The notes under the pieces are model-generated. The model saw only the letters and a list, made by a program, of their open reading frames with translations, did no database searches and was not told the DNA's origin. From assembly GCF_015163665.1 (NCBI RefSeq), contig NZ_JADEUG010000007.1:79740-143739 (forward strand): a DNA stretch of 64,000 nucleotides, given 5' to 3'. The DNA is from Xenorhabdus sp. BG5 (GTDB lineage: Bacteria; Pseudomonadota; Gammaproteobacteria; Enterobacterales; Enterobacteriaceae). Of this stretch, positions 47,225 to 56,817 are shown one piece after another (within the stretch, counting starts at the first letter, position 1; every line of letters begins with the position of its first letter). The translations under genes and the position numbers were made by a program.

Positions 47225-48520
47225 ATGGAAAAACATCAACCAATCCTTTCATTGCGGGTTCTTAACAGTGAACAGCTAGAAAGTGGTAAAGCCGCCAACT
47301 GCCAGTTCTCGACACAGGGTGGTACGGTCGGTAGTAGTGAAAGCCACCTTTGGTCTGTGCAGGATCAGCAGGGCAATGTTTGCCCGTCACAATTCGCCAT
47401 TAAATGGCAGGATGGGGCATTTTGCCTGCAAGTATTTGCTGAATCAGTACAAATCAACAATGCGACTTTGACGCCTGAGTCGGGTTTGATCCTGTTACAA
47501 CAAGGCGATCAAATCAAAGTAGGTCATTTGTCGATCAAGAGCCATATCAGTTTTTCTGAGGCAGATCGTGTTGATCCTTCAATGATATCCCCCGAATCGT
47601 TGGTTTCCAGCTATAGCAATCCGTTGGATGCCATGATGGAAGGTGCACCCGCACAAAAATCTGTGTTTGCCCACGATGAAGGCATTGCTCCAACGGTTAT
47701 GCATCGTTTCAGTGATGATCCGCTACGGGTACTTGATAGCGAGAGCTTGACCACATTGAAACCCGAGGTTGAGGCTGATGATACGGAACAACTTTTGCCG
47801 CCGGATCATTACCAAAATCCCCCATTTGCTAACCCTATTTCTGATAACCGAGGCAGTGTTATGGATCAGGAGTTCCTGGATTTACCCGGCATCGATTCCG
47901 ACAGACAGTACGAAAGTATGGATGTTGACCATGTCGCCATTACCCCGCTTATGCGTGGGCTGGAAGCTCGTTTACCTTTGCACGACAGCCAGCAGGCGAA
48001 TGATTTTCTGCAAGAGATGGGCAAGACCATGAAAGCGGCTATTGAGGGGTTATTAGCCCTCCAGCGCGAACAACATGGGTTGCGTGATAAACAGCTCCGG
48101 CCTATCGAAGATAATCCACTGCGCCTGAATATGGATTATGACACGACCATGCAGGTGATGTTCTCTGATCAGAAAAGTCCGGTTCATCTCTCCGCTCCGG
48201 CCGCGGTAGCGGAAAGCCTGCAAAACCTGCAATTACACTATCAGGCTAACCGAATTGCTATCTCTGCCGCACTGGACACTATGCTGGAAGCCTTTGCTCC
48301 AGAGCAATTGCTCCGTCGTTTCTCACACTATCGTCGTAGCAACGAAGTCAGGAATAAAGACGCATCCTGGGCTTGGGAAATGTACACCAACTATTACCGT
48401 GAATTATCTTCCAGCCGCCAGCAAGGATTCGAAAAATTATTCCGCGAGGTGTATGAGCAGGCTTATGACCGCGCATTGCGTCAGGGCTTGGAGGAATCCA
48501 GCAATGACACATTCCGCTAG
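47225..48520 (+). CDS. tagH: T6SS FHA-domain protein TagH (VasC)
   Basis: Cytoplasmic protein with an N-terminal forkhead-associated domain (about 5-100; SESHLWSVQDQQGNVCPSQF, the place of the FHA phosphothreonine pocket) and a C-terminal TagH-conserved region (about 240-431; TPLMRGLEARLPLHDSQQAN, EAFAPEQLLRRFSHYRRSNE, SRQQGFEKLFREVYEQAYDR). From the ATG at 47225 it is 431 residues; the frame is open 23 codons further up inside tssG but lacks support. No Ser/Thr kinase or phosphatase gene is in view, so FHA signalling by phosphorylation is uncertain here. It overlaps tssJ by 17 bp. Confidence 0.93.
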   Translation: MEKHQPILSLRVLNSEQLESGKAANCQFSTQGGTVGSSESHLWSVQDQQGNVCPSQFAIKWQDGAFCLQVFAESVQINNATLTPESGLILLQQGDQIKVGHLSIKSHISFSEADRVDPSMISPESLVSSYSNPLDAMMEGAPAQKSVFAHDEGIAPTVMHRFSDDPLRVLDSESLTTLKPEVEADDTEQLLPPDHYQNPPFANPISDNRGSVMDQEFLDLPGIDSDRQYESMDVDHVAITPLMRGLEARLPLHDSQQANDFLQEMGKTMKAAIEGLLALQREQHGLRDKQLRPIEDNPLRLNMDYDTTMQVMFSDQKSPVHLSAPAAVAESLQNLQLHYQANRIAISAALDTMLEAFAPEQLLRRFSHYRRSNEVRNKDASWAWEMYTNYYRELSSSRQQGFEKLFREVYEQAYDRALRQGLEESSNDTFR

Positions 48521-49058
48521 TCGCCGTATATGGGCTGTAGGGATTTTATTGCTGTCAGTGATGTTGCTAAATGGCTGTAGCAGTGCATGGAACGCAACAA
48601 AAAAAGTGGGCCAGGTCATTTGGGACCCTTCCACACCGGTAGGTAAACCTGATGAGCAGGCTTCTGTTGCCAATATTACATTGCTGGCCGAACCCGACAT
48701 CAACCCCAATGAAAGTGGTGAAGCGGCCCCTGTTGAAATGAATTTGGTTTATCTCAGTGAGGATTCGCGCTTTCTGGCTGCCGACTATGACCAGCTTGAT
48801 AGCGATAAGCTCGAAAAAGCACTAGGGAAAAACTACATCGATCATCAGGATTACACCCTGTTACCAGGGCAATACAAGCCTCTGGAACAGATCGCATTGG
48901 AAAAGAAAAACCGTTACATCGGTGTCATCGTTCACTATGCAGATGCAAATCAATCTGAATGGAAAAAGATCATCCGGGTAAAAGACATCGGCCGCCATTA
49001 CCACATCTTGGTGCATGTCAGAAATAACGACGTCGAACTTAGAAAAGAGGAGGAGTAA
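48504..49058 (+). CDS. tssJ: T6SS outer-membrane lipoprotein TssJ (VasD)
   Basis: Lipoprotein of the TssJLM membrane complex, anchoring TssM to the outer membrane. The 184-residue precursor begins MTHSASRRIWAVGILLLSVM, with lipobox LLNGC and lipidated C25. The mature domain has ANITLLAEPDINPNESGEAA, VEMNLVYLSEDSRFLAADYD and IGVIVHYADANQSEWKKIIR, all transthyretin-like TssJ features. The start inside the tagH 3' end follows GGAGGAATCCAGCA. The upstream in-frame extension is not used. Confidence 0.95.
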   Translation: MTHSASRRIWAVGILLLSVMLLNGCSSAWNATKKVGQVIWDPSTPVGKPDEQASVANITLLAEPDINPNESGEAAPVEMNLVYLSEDSRFLAADYDQLDSDKLEKALGKNYIDHQDYTLLPGQYKPLEQIALEKKNRYIGVIVHYADANQSEWKKIIRVKDIGRHYHILVHVRNNDVELRKEEE

Positions 49059-49060
49059 TC

Positions 49061-50413
49061 ATGCCAGGCAAAAATCGGGTGATTTGGCACGAAGGGTTAT
49101 TCATCAGACCACAACATTTTCAGCAACAACAAAAACATATTGATTATTTGTCACATAGCCTTGTTTCAGTATTGACACCTTATGCTCACGGTTTCAGCTC
49201 TCTGAGCATTAATGATGATTTGCTCAAGCTGGGACGTATCGGAATTAACGAAGCCAGCGGCATTATGCCTGACGGCACCGTTTTTTCTGCGCCTAGTCAG
49301 GACTTGCTGCCAAAACCGTTGGATATCGAAAATATCAATGATCTGAAAAGCAAAGATATTTATCTGGCGTTGCCCATGTCCAACGATACCATTCGGGAAA
49401 TTGCTGATCAGGGGGCAGAAACGCAAAGTGCGGTACGTTATCGGGAACTTCCCACGGATGTCCGTGACCTCCATACCAAAGGCGGTGATTCCTTTGCCCT
49501 TAACCTTGCCCAACTGACCCCCGTTCTGATGCAAGGTTCTGAGGACATGAGTGCTTACACTGCCATTCCACTGTGCCGCATTAAAGAAAAGCAAAAAGAT
49601 GGCAACATTATTCTGGATAACGATTTTATCCCGACCTGTTTGTCGATCTTCGTGGCCGACAAGCTCAAGCGTTTCATGGTGGAAATTGATGGCTTGCTAA
49701 CCGAGCGCTCAAGAACATTGGCTAAACGCATTGGTTCGCCGGGTCAACAAGGGGTAGCGGATGTCGCGGAATTTATGATGCTGCAATTGCTCAACCGCGT
49801 TCAACCGTTGTTCAGCCATTATGCAAAACAAACCGTTTTGCACCCACTGCATTTATATACCGAACTACTCCAGACTTGTGGCGAGTTGAGGACGTTCACT
49901 GATGCTAGCCGCCTGCCCGGAAATATATTGGCGTATGATCACAATAACCTGACCGATATCTTCCAGTCTGTGATGATCGCGATCCGTGATGCGTTGAATG
50001 TGGTTCTGACTCCACGTGCAACTTCGATTGCGCTGAAACAGAACGAAGGTGGCATTCGTGTGGCAACGCTTCACGACAACGATCTGTTGCGCAAGTCCGA
50101 ATTCGTACTGGCAATCAGCGCCAGCACACCGCAGGAGCAGTTGCGTCGCCAGTTCGTTCAGCAAACCAAAGTCACATCAATGGAAAAGATCCGCGATCTG
50201 GTCAGCGTCCAGTTGCCGGGCGTGCCATTGATTGCTTTGTCTGCTGCGCCTCGTCAGTTGCCGTATCACTCTGGATATACCTACTTCCGTCTGGATCAGA
50301 AGAGTCCAGCGTGGAAAGAGATCCAGCAAGGAAATTCCATCGCGTTCCACGTATCAGGGGATTTCCCTGACTTAGATATGCAGCTCTGGGCTATCAGGGG
50401 CGGTAAGGAATAA
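49061..50413 (+). CDS. tssK: T6SS baseplate protein TssK (VasE)
   Basis: Trimeric adaptor joining the baseplate to the TssJLM complex. The 450-residue protein starts MPGKNRVIWHEGLFIRPQHF, the hallmark VIWxEGLFIxPQHFQQQ of TssK, and continues with VRYRELPTDVRDLH, FIPTCLSIFVADKLKRFMVE and the C-terminal YFRLDQKSPAWKEIQQGNSI with FHVSGDFPDLDMQLWAIRG. Two bases separate it from tssJ and from tssL. Confidence 0.98.
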   Translation: MPGKNRVIWHEGLFIRPQHFQQQQKHIDYLSHSLVSVLTPYAHGFSSLSINDDLLKLGRIGINEASGIMPDGTVFSAPSQDLLPKPLDIENINDLKSKDIYLALPMSNDTIREIADQGAETQSAVRYRELPTDVRDLHTKGGDSFALNLAQLTPVLMQGSEDMSAYTAIPLCRIKEKQKDGNIILDNDFIPTCLSIFVADKLKRFMVEIDGLLTERSRTLAKRIGSPGQQGVADVAEFMMLQLLNRVQPLFSHYAKQTVLHPLHLYTELLQTCGELRTFTDASRLPGNILAYDHNNLTDIFQSVMIAIRDALNVVLTPRATSIALKQNEGGIRVATLHDNDLLRKSEFVLAISASTPQEQLRRQFVQQTKVTSMEKIRDLVSVQLPGVPLIALSAAPRQLPYHSGYTYFRLDQKSPAWKEIQQGNSIAFHVSGDFPDLDMQLWAIRGGKE

Positions 50414-50415
50414 TC

Positions 50416-51183
50416 ATGAGTGATATCAATGTTGACAGTCCGTCACTGGAAAAGTCTGAAACGCGACAAACGTTTCAGCGCCAGTACCAGCTACCGTTGC
50501 GTGGTGAAAGCCTCAATCCAATGATCGATGCCGCTACCCCCTTATTGGGGATGGTCTTGCGTTTGCAGGATATGACTGATCAGGCACTGCCAGACAAGCT
50601 TTACCAACAGGTTGTTACTGACATTCGCGCCATTGAGCAGTATCTGCAAACCAAGGGTTATGAACCCGGCGCGATTGTTTCATTCCGTTACGTACTGTGC
50701 ACCTTCATTGATGAAACTGCGTTGGGGCACGGCTGGAACAGCCAGAATGGCTGGTTGAAGCAATCACTGTTGGTGCACTTCCACAATGAAACTTGGGGAG
50801 GGGAGAAGGTTTTTGTATTGCTTGAACGTTTGATGGGAGAGGCACAGCGCTACCAGCATCTGTTGGAGTTCATTTACCTCTGCCTCTGTCTGGGATATCG
50901 CGGGCGTTACAAAGTCAGCACCCAGAAAAGCGATGATTTTGAACGCTTGTTCCGTCGGTTGCAGCAACAGCTTCACTCACTGCGCGGGGATACTCCGCCG
51001 ACCACGCTGTATGTCAACGTCAACGAGAGTAATGCGCGTTATCGCCTGAGCAGACGATGGACTATCAAGCACCTGTTTGTGATTAGCGTGGGCTTGCTGG
51101 TGGCTGTTTACAGCTTTTATGCCATTCGCCTCGGTGATCAGACCCAAGACATATTAAAGCAGCTAAGTAACTTATTGAGATAG
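50416..51183 (+). CDS. tssL: T6SS inner-membrane protein TssL (DotU/VasF), short form
   Basis: IcmH/DotU-type tail-anchored protein of the membrane complex. The 255-residue product has the cytoplasmic helical hook (FRYVLCTFIDETALGHGWNS, WLKQSLLVHFHNETWGGEKV, LLEFIYLCLCLGYRGRYKVS) and one C-terminal membrane helix (about 218-240, VISVGLLVAVYSFYAIRL). There is no OmpA-like peptidoglycan-binding domain, so cell-wall anchoring must come from elsewhere or not at all. Confidence 0.97.
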   Translation: MSDINVDSPSLEKSETRQTFQRQYQLPLRGESLNPMIDAATPLLGMVLRLQDMTDQALPDKLYQQVVTDIRAIEQYLQTKGYEPGAIVSFRYVLCTFIDETALGHGWNSQNGWLKQSLLVHFHNETWGGEKVFVLLERLMGEAQRYQHLLEFIYLCLCLGYRGRYKVSTQKSDDFERLFRRLQQQLHSLRGDTPPTTLYVNVNESNARYRLSRRWTIKHLFVISVGLLVAVYSFYAIRLGDQTQDILKQLSNLLR

Positions 51184-51192
51184 GAAGTCGCC

Positions 51193-53904
51193 ATGATCCA
51201 GATTGATCTGCCTACCCTTGTAAATCGTTTAAACCCGATGACCCGCCATGCACTGGAAGCTGCGGCGGCATCCTGCATCAGCCTGCAACAACCTGAAATT
51301 ACGGTTGCGCAGCTGCTGCTCCAAATGATCGATACGCCACTCAGTGATGTGCGACTCATCCTCAGTAAAGCAGACATCGATAAAGATCTGCTGAAAGAAC
51401 AGCTCGATCAGATAATGACGCACCATCAATCGCTTGTGCAGGCCTACCCAAATTTTTCCCCAATGCTGGTGGAATGGTTACAGGATAGCTGGCTGTTGGC
51501 TTCCACAGAGATGCAGCACGCCGAACTGCGCAGCGGCGTTATGCTGATTGCGTTGCTATTCAGCCCGCTGCGTTACTTGGCACCACAAACTGCGCGTTTG
51601 CTGGCAAGTATCAACCGCGAATTATTGCGCCAAAACTTTGCAGAATGGACGAATGGTTCGGCTGAGCAGCCTTTTGTGGACAACAGTAATAAAGATGGGC
51701 AGGGCGTGCATCCGGCAAACAGCGACAGTTTGCTGGCACGCTTTACCCAAAACATGACCGAACAGGCACGTCAGGGCAAGCTTGATCCAGTTTTATGTCG
51801 TGATAACGAGATCGATCTGATGATCGACATCCTTTGTCGTCGCCGCAAAAACAACCCCATTGTCGTGGGTGAAGCGGGGGTTGGTAAAAGTGCCCTGATT
51901 GAAGGTTTGGCATTGCGCATTATTAACGATCGCGTACCGGAAAAATTGCGCAACAGTGAACTGATGACACTGGATCTGGGGGCATTGCAGGCAGGGGCAG
52001 CGGTTAAGGGTGAATTTGAAAAACGCTTCAAAGGCATCATGGCTGAAATTAGCCAATCGGCAAAACCCATCATCCTGTTTATTGATGAAGCCCATACCCT
52101 GATCGGTGCGGGTAACCAAGCGGGAGGTTTGGATATCTCCAACCTGCTGAAACCTGCCTTGGCACGTGGTGAGCTGAAAACTATCGCAGCCACCACATGG
52201 AGCGAATACAAGAAATATTTTGAAAAAGATGCAGCGCTGTCTCGTCGCTTCCAACTGGTGAAAGTCTCCGAGCCAACAGCGGATGAAGCAACTGTCATCA
52301 TGCGCGGCTTGCGTGCCATTTACGAGCAGGCGCATGGCGTGCTGATTGATGATGAAGCCCTGAAAGCCTCTGCGGTATTGAGTGACCGTTATCTTTCCGG
52401 TCGCCAATTGCCGGACAAAGCCATTGACGTGCTGGATACGGCCTGTGCTCGTGTTGCTATAAATCTGACTTCACCACCGCGCCAGCTCTCCTCGTTAACG
52501 ACCGACCTGCACCAGATGCAAATGGAAATCGATGTGCTGGAGAGGGAGCAACGCATGGGATTGAACATCCATGCTGAGCGATTGAACGCGTTGCAAAACC
52601 AGCAGAAAGACGTTCAGCAGCAACTCACCGAGTTGGAAATTAGCTGGCAACAGCAGCAAGAGTTGGTGAAACAAATCATCGAACTGCGCCACCAATTACT
52701 GGCTAATGATACTTTCGTTGAAAATGCGGTTGAAGAAATTGCCGGGGATGAGGACACACATGAAGCAACTAAACCAGGCGAAACCGCAGAAGAAGCCGAG
52801 GTAGTAATAGAAGAAGCCGCCGACGAACAATCCTTGATCGAAAAACTGGCGCCGCTCAATGCCCGGTTGGCAGAACTCCAGCAGAAGCAAACGCTGGTTT
52901 CCCCACATGTGGATAAAACCCAGATTGCGGCGGTGATTGCTGAGTGGACGGGCGTACCATTGAACCGCTTGTCACAAAGCGAACTTTCCATTGTCACTGA
53001 ATTGCCTGTTCACTTGGGACAAAGCATCAAGGGGCAGGAAATTGCGATCCAGTGTTTGCACAAACACTTACTCACCGCGCGGGCAGACTTACGTCGTCCG
53101 GGGCGTCCTCTTGGGGCATTCCTGTTGGTAGGGCCAAGTGGTGTCGGTAAGACAGAAACCGTCCTGCAAATTGCGGAGCTGATGTTTGGTGGCCGTCAAT
53201 ACCTCACTACCATCAATATGTCCGAGTTTCAGGAGAAACACACGGTTTCCCGTCTGATCGGTTCACCTCCGGGTTACGTAGGATATGGCGAGGGCGGTGT
53301 ACTGACCGAAGCTATTCGCCAGAAACCGTATTCCGTTGTCTTGCTGGATGAAGTGGAAAAAGCCCACCCTGACGTACTGAACCTGTTCTATCAGGCTTTC
53401 GACAAAGGGGAACTGGCGGATGGCGAAGGACGCATTATCGACTGTAAAAACGTCGTGTTCTTCCTGACGTCAAACCTGGGCCATCAAACCATCGTAGACA
53501 ATGCCGAACAGCCAGCGCAGATCAACGACCTGCTTTACCCTGAATTAGCGGCATTCTTCAAACCCGCACTGTTGGCGCGTATGGAAGTGATCCCGTACCT
53601 GCCATTGGGCCATGAAACGCTGAAAACCATTATTCAGGGCAAACTGGCTCGACTGGATACCCTGCTGACCCAACGTTTCAACGCAGAAGTCACTATCAGC
53701 GATGAGGTGTCTGAAGAGATCCTGCAACGTGCTACCCGCGCGGAAAATGGTGCCCGTATGTTGGAGTCCATCATTGATGGCGCCCTGCTACCGCCAGTTT
53801 CATTACTGCTATTGCAGAAAATGGCTGCGGGTACACCAATCAAGGCCATTCGCTTAACCGTGGTTGAACACGAATTCCATGCAGAGGTTGAGGAGGCAGA
53901 ATAA
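51193..53904 (+). CDS. tssH: T6SS sheath-recycling ATPase ClpV (TssH)
   Basis: AAA+ unfoldase that disassembles contracted TssBC sheaths. 903 residues: ClpV N-domain (about 1-160), D1 ATPase with Walker A GEAGVGKSAL near 227 and LFIDEAHTLIGAG, a coiled middle domain, D2 ATPase with Walker A GPSGVGKTET near 647 and VLLDEVEKAHPDV, and the C-terminal small domain. The middle region carries an acidic insert (about residues 509-551, rich in E, D and A) that I do not recall in ClpV of other bacteria. The end overlaps the next gene by one base. Confidence 0.97.
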   Translation: MIQIDLPTLVNRLNPMTRHALEAAAASCISLQQPEITVAQLLLQMIDTPLSDVRLILSKADIDKDLLKEQLDQIMTHHQSLVQAYPNFSPMLVEWLQDSWLLASTEMQHAELRSGVMLIALLFSPLRYLAPQTARLLASINRELLRQNFAEWTNGSAEQPFVDNSNKDGQGVHPANSDSLLARFTQNMTEQARQGKLDPVLCRDNEIDLMIDILCRRRKNNPIVVGEAGVGKSALIEGLALRIINDRVPEKLRNSELMTLDLGALQAGAAVKGEFEKRFKGIMAEISQSAKPIILFIDEAHTLIGAGNQAGGLDISNLLKPALARGELKTIAATTWSEYKKYFEKDAALSRRFQLVKVSEPTADEATVIMRGLRAIYEQAHGVLIDDEALKASAVLSDRYLSGRQLPDKAIDVLDTACARVAINLTSPPRQLSSLTTDLHQMQMEIDVLEREQRMGLNIHAERLNALQNQQKDVQQQLTELEISWQQQQELVKQIIELRHQLLANDTFVENAVEEIAGDEDTHEATKPGETAEEAEVVIEEAADEQSLIEKLAPLNARLAELQQKQTLVSPHVDKTQIAAVIAEWTGVPLNRLSQSELSIVTELPVHLGQSIKGQEIAIQCLHKHLLTARADLRRPGRPLGAFLLVGPSGVGKTETVLQIAELMFGGRQYLTTINMSEFQEKHTVSRLIGSPPGYVGYGEGGVLTEAIRQKPYSVVLLDEVEKAHPDVLNLFYQAFDKGELADGEGRIIDCKNVVFFLTSNLGHQTIVDNAEQPAQINDLLYPELAAFFKPALLARMEVIPYLPLGHETLKTIIQGKLARLDTLLTQRFNAEVTISDEVSEEILQRATRAENGARMLESIIDGALLPPVSLLLLQKMAAGTPIKAIRLTVVEHEFHAEVEEAE

Positions 53905-54701
53905 TGAAACAGCGGCTGAAAAGCGCGTTAGCGTTATTGGAAAATGACACTGTAGAACAACTGGTTGACCATTTTTTGCAGATCAGCCATAGCTCGCGTT
54001 TTGATGCCCTGTTGGTTTTCCTGCTGAACATCAACGAAAACAGGTTGGAATGCTATAACTTGCCGGAGACTCAGCAAACCAGTTCGCGCCGATTGCAAGT
54101 GGACATTGATGACGTCAATAACCCGTTGATACAGGTATTACGCAAGGGAACCCCGACTGTTTGGGATTCCCTTAATCACGGGGTACGCATTGATGAACCC
54201 TATTTCCGCACGTTTATTGCAGAATTACCGCATAACTGTGGGTTGTACGGCATTCCTCTGTTTAACTGCAATGGGCAGGCCTGTGGTGTGATCGCTATCT
54301 TTGCCGAAAATGTTCGCCATTTCATCAACAATGAAAACATGTTCGGCATCTATTGCCATGTCATGCAGCATCGCCTGAAAAAATTGCAGGAACTCGAACA
54401 ATTGCGCGGACAGTTACGCCAAATCCGCCAGGTATTTCAGGTTCAACGCCAAAAAGAAAAACAATTGGATGAATTGCTTGCTTCCCTGAGTGAATCGAAA
54501 AACCCGGCGGCGGTCAGCCGTATCTCCGTGGATTACAGTCATATCGATAATCTGCCAAAGGCCATAGAAGAATTTGAAAGCGCCGTGTTGATTCAACGTC
54601 AGCGTCAGTTTGGCAACGACACCAGATTGATCGCACAAAGTCTGGGTCTTGCCCAGCGGACGTTGGTTTACAAACTGGCTAAGTACGGGTGTAGATTATG
54701 A
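53904..54701 (+). CDS. vasH: VasH-like regulator lacking the AAA+ sigma-54 domain
   Basis: Sits where Vibrio-type clusters carry the sigma-54 enhancer-binding activator VasH. The 265-residue protein has a GAF-like sensor (about 20-155; DPFDALLVFLLNI-like FDALLVFLLNINENRLECYN, NCGLYGIPLFNCNGQACGVI), a coiled linker (160-195, rich in Q, L and R) and a C-terminal Fis-type helix-turn-helix (about 225-265; NDTRLIAQSLGLAQRTLVYK). The central AAA+ domain (GAFTGA, Walker A) is absent; the frame is continuous, so this is an in-frame loss. It cannot activate sigma-54 by ATP hydrolysis. It may bind DNA as a simple regulator. Confidence 0.8.
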   Translation: MKQRLKSALALLENDTVEQLVDHFLQISHSSRFDALLVFLLNINENRLECYNLPETQQTSSRRLQVDIDDVNNPLIQVLRKGTPTVWDSLNHGVRIDEPYFRTFIAELPHNCGLYGIPLFNCNGQACGVIAIFAENVRHFINNENMFGIYCHVMQHRLKKLQELEQLRGQLRQIRQVFQVQRQKEKQLDELLASLSESKNPAAVSRISVDYSHIDNLPKAIEEFESAVLIQRQRQFGNDTRLIAQSLGLAQRTLVYKLAKYGCRL

Positions 54702-55366
54702 ATATTGTTTTAATTATCAGTTCATTGCTCGCTTCATTGACAGGGAACCCCAAGCTTGCAGAGGTGGCAGAACCCAAGGAAGCGGTTGCGGTAAAGGAAG
54801 AGCAAAATTTAGATGAGTTGCATAAATGCCGCTTTGAGCCGTCTCCTCTTATTCGGCTGGCATGTTATGACAGAGCGTTGAATAACCTCAAGTTCAAAAC
54901 GGTGCAAATCCCTATCGAAAATATGGGACCTCTATGGCGGCAAGCGATGGAACAGGAGATGAAACGCACTGATTACTCTACCAGCTTCATTGTGAAGCAG
55001 GGAGAGAATGGTGCGGCACCGATTATCTTGACCACGCCCGCGATTGGGGTACCTCCCCCACGTCCCGTATTAATGCTGAGTTGCATTGACAGTATCACCC
55101 GCTTGCAGGTGGCACTGCCCAAGCCCGTAGAGTCAGGGGTTGTCACTGTGGCAACAGACAGAACCGAGTACCGTACTGAATGGTTCGTGCGGGAACAGGG
55201 TTATTTATGGGAATCCAGTCGTGGCTTACCGGGCATTGAAGAAATCAAGCGCCTGATGAACAGCGATCGGATGAGTATTACAGGCAGTAATGGTAGCCAG
55301 ATAACCTTTAACATTTCTCAGTTGGAGCAGGCAGCGAAGCCATTACGTGCTGCTTGCCGTTGGTAA
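54698..55366 (+). CDS. vasI: T6SS-associated periplasmic protein VasI/TagO
   Basis: Accessory T6SS protein of the VCA0118/TagO family; its exact role is not known. The 222-residue product has a signal-like N-terminus (MNIVLIISSLLASLTGNPKL), then the family motif HKCRFEPSPLIRLACYDRAL with two cysteines, and RPVLMLSCIDSITRLQVALP, then NSDRMSITGSNGSQITFNIS. It overlaps the vasH-like gene by 4 bp (ATGA) and is followed at once by tssA. Confidence 0.85.
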   Translation: MNIVLIISSLLASLTGNPKLAEVAEPKEAVAVKEEQNLDELHKCRFEPSPLIRLACYDRALNNLKFKTVQIPIENMGPLWRQAMEQEMKRTDYSTSFIVKQGENGAAPIILTTPAIGVPPPRPVLMLSCIDSITRLQVALPKPVESGVVTVATDRTEYRTEWFVREQGYLWESSRGLPGIEEIKRLMNSDRMSITGSNGSQITFNISQLEQAAKPLRAACRW

Positions 55367-55371
55367 TCGAC

Positions 55372-56817
55372 ATGGACATCAGAACACAATTCGATTGGTT
55401 CGGCTCCCTGCTGGCCCCCCTGTCCGACGAACAGATTGGCAAAGCACTGGGAGATAACGAACCCGCATGGGAATACATTGACAGCGAAATGATCAAATTT
55501 GGTTCGCTGTCACATGGCTCGCTGGATGTTGAAGAAATCCAGCGTCAGGCACTGCAATTATTGAGTGAAAACAGCAAAGATTTTCGGTTGGTGGTTCATC
55601 TGCTGCGTACCCTGCAACATGCTGGCAACGCGGCTGAACTGATCCTCGCAATGGAGCTGCTGACCGAGTATGTCAAAAACTACTGGGAAAAAGCCTGGCC
55701 AACCAAGCTACAGTTAAAACGTCGGCTGGCACAACAAGTACTCAAGCGTTTCGACTCCGCCCAGAGCAGTTTTATTGAACAAGCAAGCAAAAGTGAACGG
55801 GATGATGCGCAAGGGGCGCTCGCACATCTCGCCCAATGCTGGCATGCCTATGAACCTGAGCTTGCTAAAGACATTGACCAACTGCGCATTCGTTATAACC
55901 GTCAGCCAGAAGCCGTACCTGTGGAGACAAAGCCTGCCCCTGCTGCGGTGCCAGCATCATCTTCTGCTGAACCTATGGCGCAAACGCCACAGAGTTTTCA
56001 AGCAGCACCGATGCCAGAAGTCGAAGTCAACAGTTCGAGCGAAAAAGCGTGGAAGCAGACTTTGATGACCGTCGCAGATTTGCTGTGTGAACGGTATCCC
56101 GAATTGCCAGTTGGTTATTCCCTGCGCCGTCATGCGGTATGGCACACCATCACCACGGCACCGATGGCGAATGCAACAGGCAAAACCCCATTGGCCCCGA
56201 CTTCCGCCGATCGTACTGCCGACTATTTGGCGAGATTGCCGCTGGCGGACAACAAATTGCTCCAGCAAATCGAGCAAAGCCTGACGCTTGCTCCTTACTG
56301 GCTGGATGGTCATGCCATTGCCGCACAAGCCGCATTGCAATTAGGGTACGGGAACGTCGCTCAGGCTATTCGTGATGAGCTAAATGCCTTTTTGGAACGG
56401 TTGCCCGTGCTGAAAACCTTAAGTTTTTCTGACATGAGCCCGTTTATTTCCCCGGAGACCCTCGACTGGCTCACGCCTGAGCCTGTGGCTACGGATAAGG
56501 GTTCCGTTTCTGCTGATCAGGAAGCTATCTGGCAATGTTTCCAGCAACAGGGATTGGAAGCAGCCCTGAAAATGCTGGAAGAACATCAGCAGCAGTTAAC
56601 GGAGCCACGGGATCAATTCTATGGCCAATGGCTCAATGCCCAATTGCTTGAAGAAGCCGGCATGACCGCATTGGCCCAACAGCATTACCGGAATTTGTTA
56701 CACACGGGACAACACATGCAACTTACTCAATGGGAACCCAGCCTGCTGGCGTTATTGGCTGAAAAACTCCCTTCTCCTCTCAAGGATACGGCTTCAAACA
56801 GGAGTGTTAACCCATGA
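55372..56817 (+). CDS. tssA: T6SS cap/assembly protein TssA (VasJ type)
   Basis: Organises baseplate and distal sheath end during assembly. From the ATG at 55372 it is 481 residues; a TTG six codons upstream is possible. It has an N-terminal ImpA_N domain (about 15-125; EPAWEYIDSEMIKFGSLSHG, NYWEKAWPTKLQLKRRLAQQ), a P/A/S-rich linker (about 180-225) and a VasJ-type C-terminal domain (about 230-480; ERYPELPVGYSLRRHAVWHT, YWLDGHAIAAQAALQLGYGN). It overlaps tssM by 4 bp. Confidence 0.93.
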   Translation: MDIRTQFDWFGSLLAPLSDEQIGKALGDNEPAWEYIDSEMIKFGSLSHGSLDVEEIQRQALQLLSENSKDFRLVVHLLRTLQHAGNAAELILAMELLTEYVKNYWEKAWPTKLQLKRRLAQQVLKRFDSAQSSFIEQASKSERDDAQGALAHLAQCWHAYEPELAKDIDQLRIRYNRQPEAVPVETKPAPAAVPASSSAEPMAQTPQSFQAAPMPEVEVNSSSEKAWKQTLMTVADLLCERYPELPVGYSLRRHAVWHTITTAPMANATGKTPLAPTSADRTADYLARLPLADNKLLQQIEQSLTLAPYWLDGHAIAAQAALQLGYGNVAQAIRDELNAFLERLPVLKTLSFSDMSPFISPETLDWLTPEPVATDKGSVSADQEAIWQCFQQQGLEAALKMLEEHQQQLTEPRDQFYGQWLNAQLLEEAGMTALAQQHYRNLLHTGQHMQLTQWEPSLLALLAEKLPSPLKDTASNRSVNP

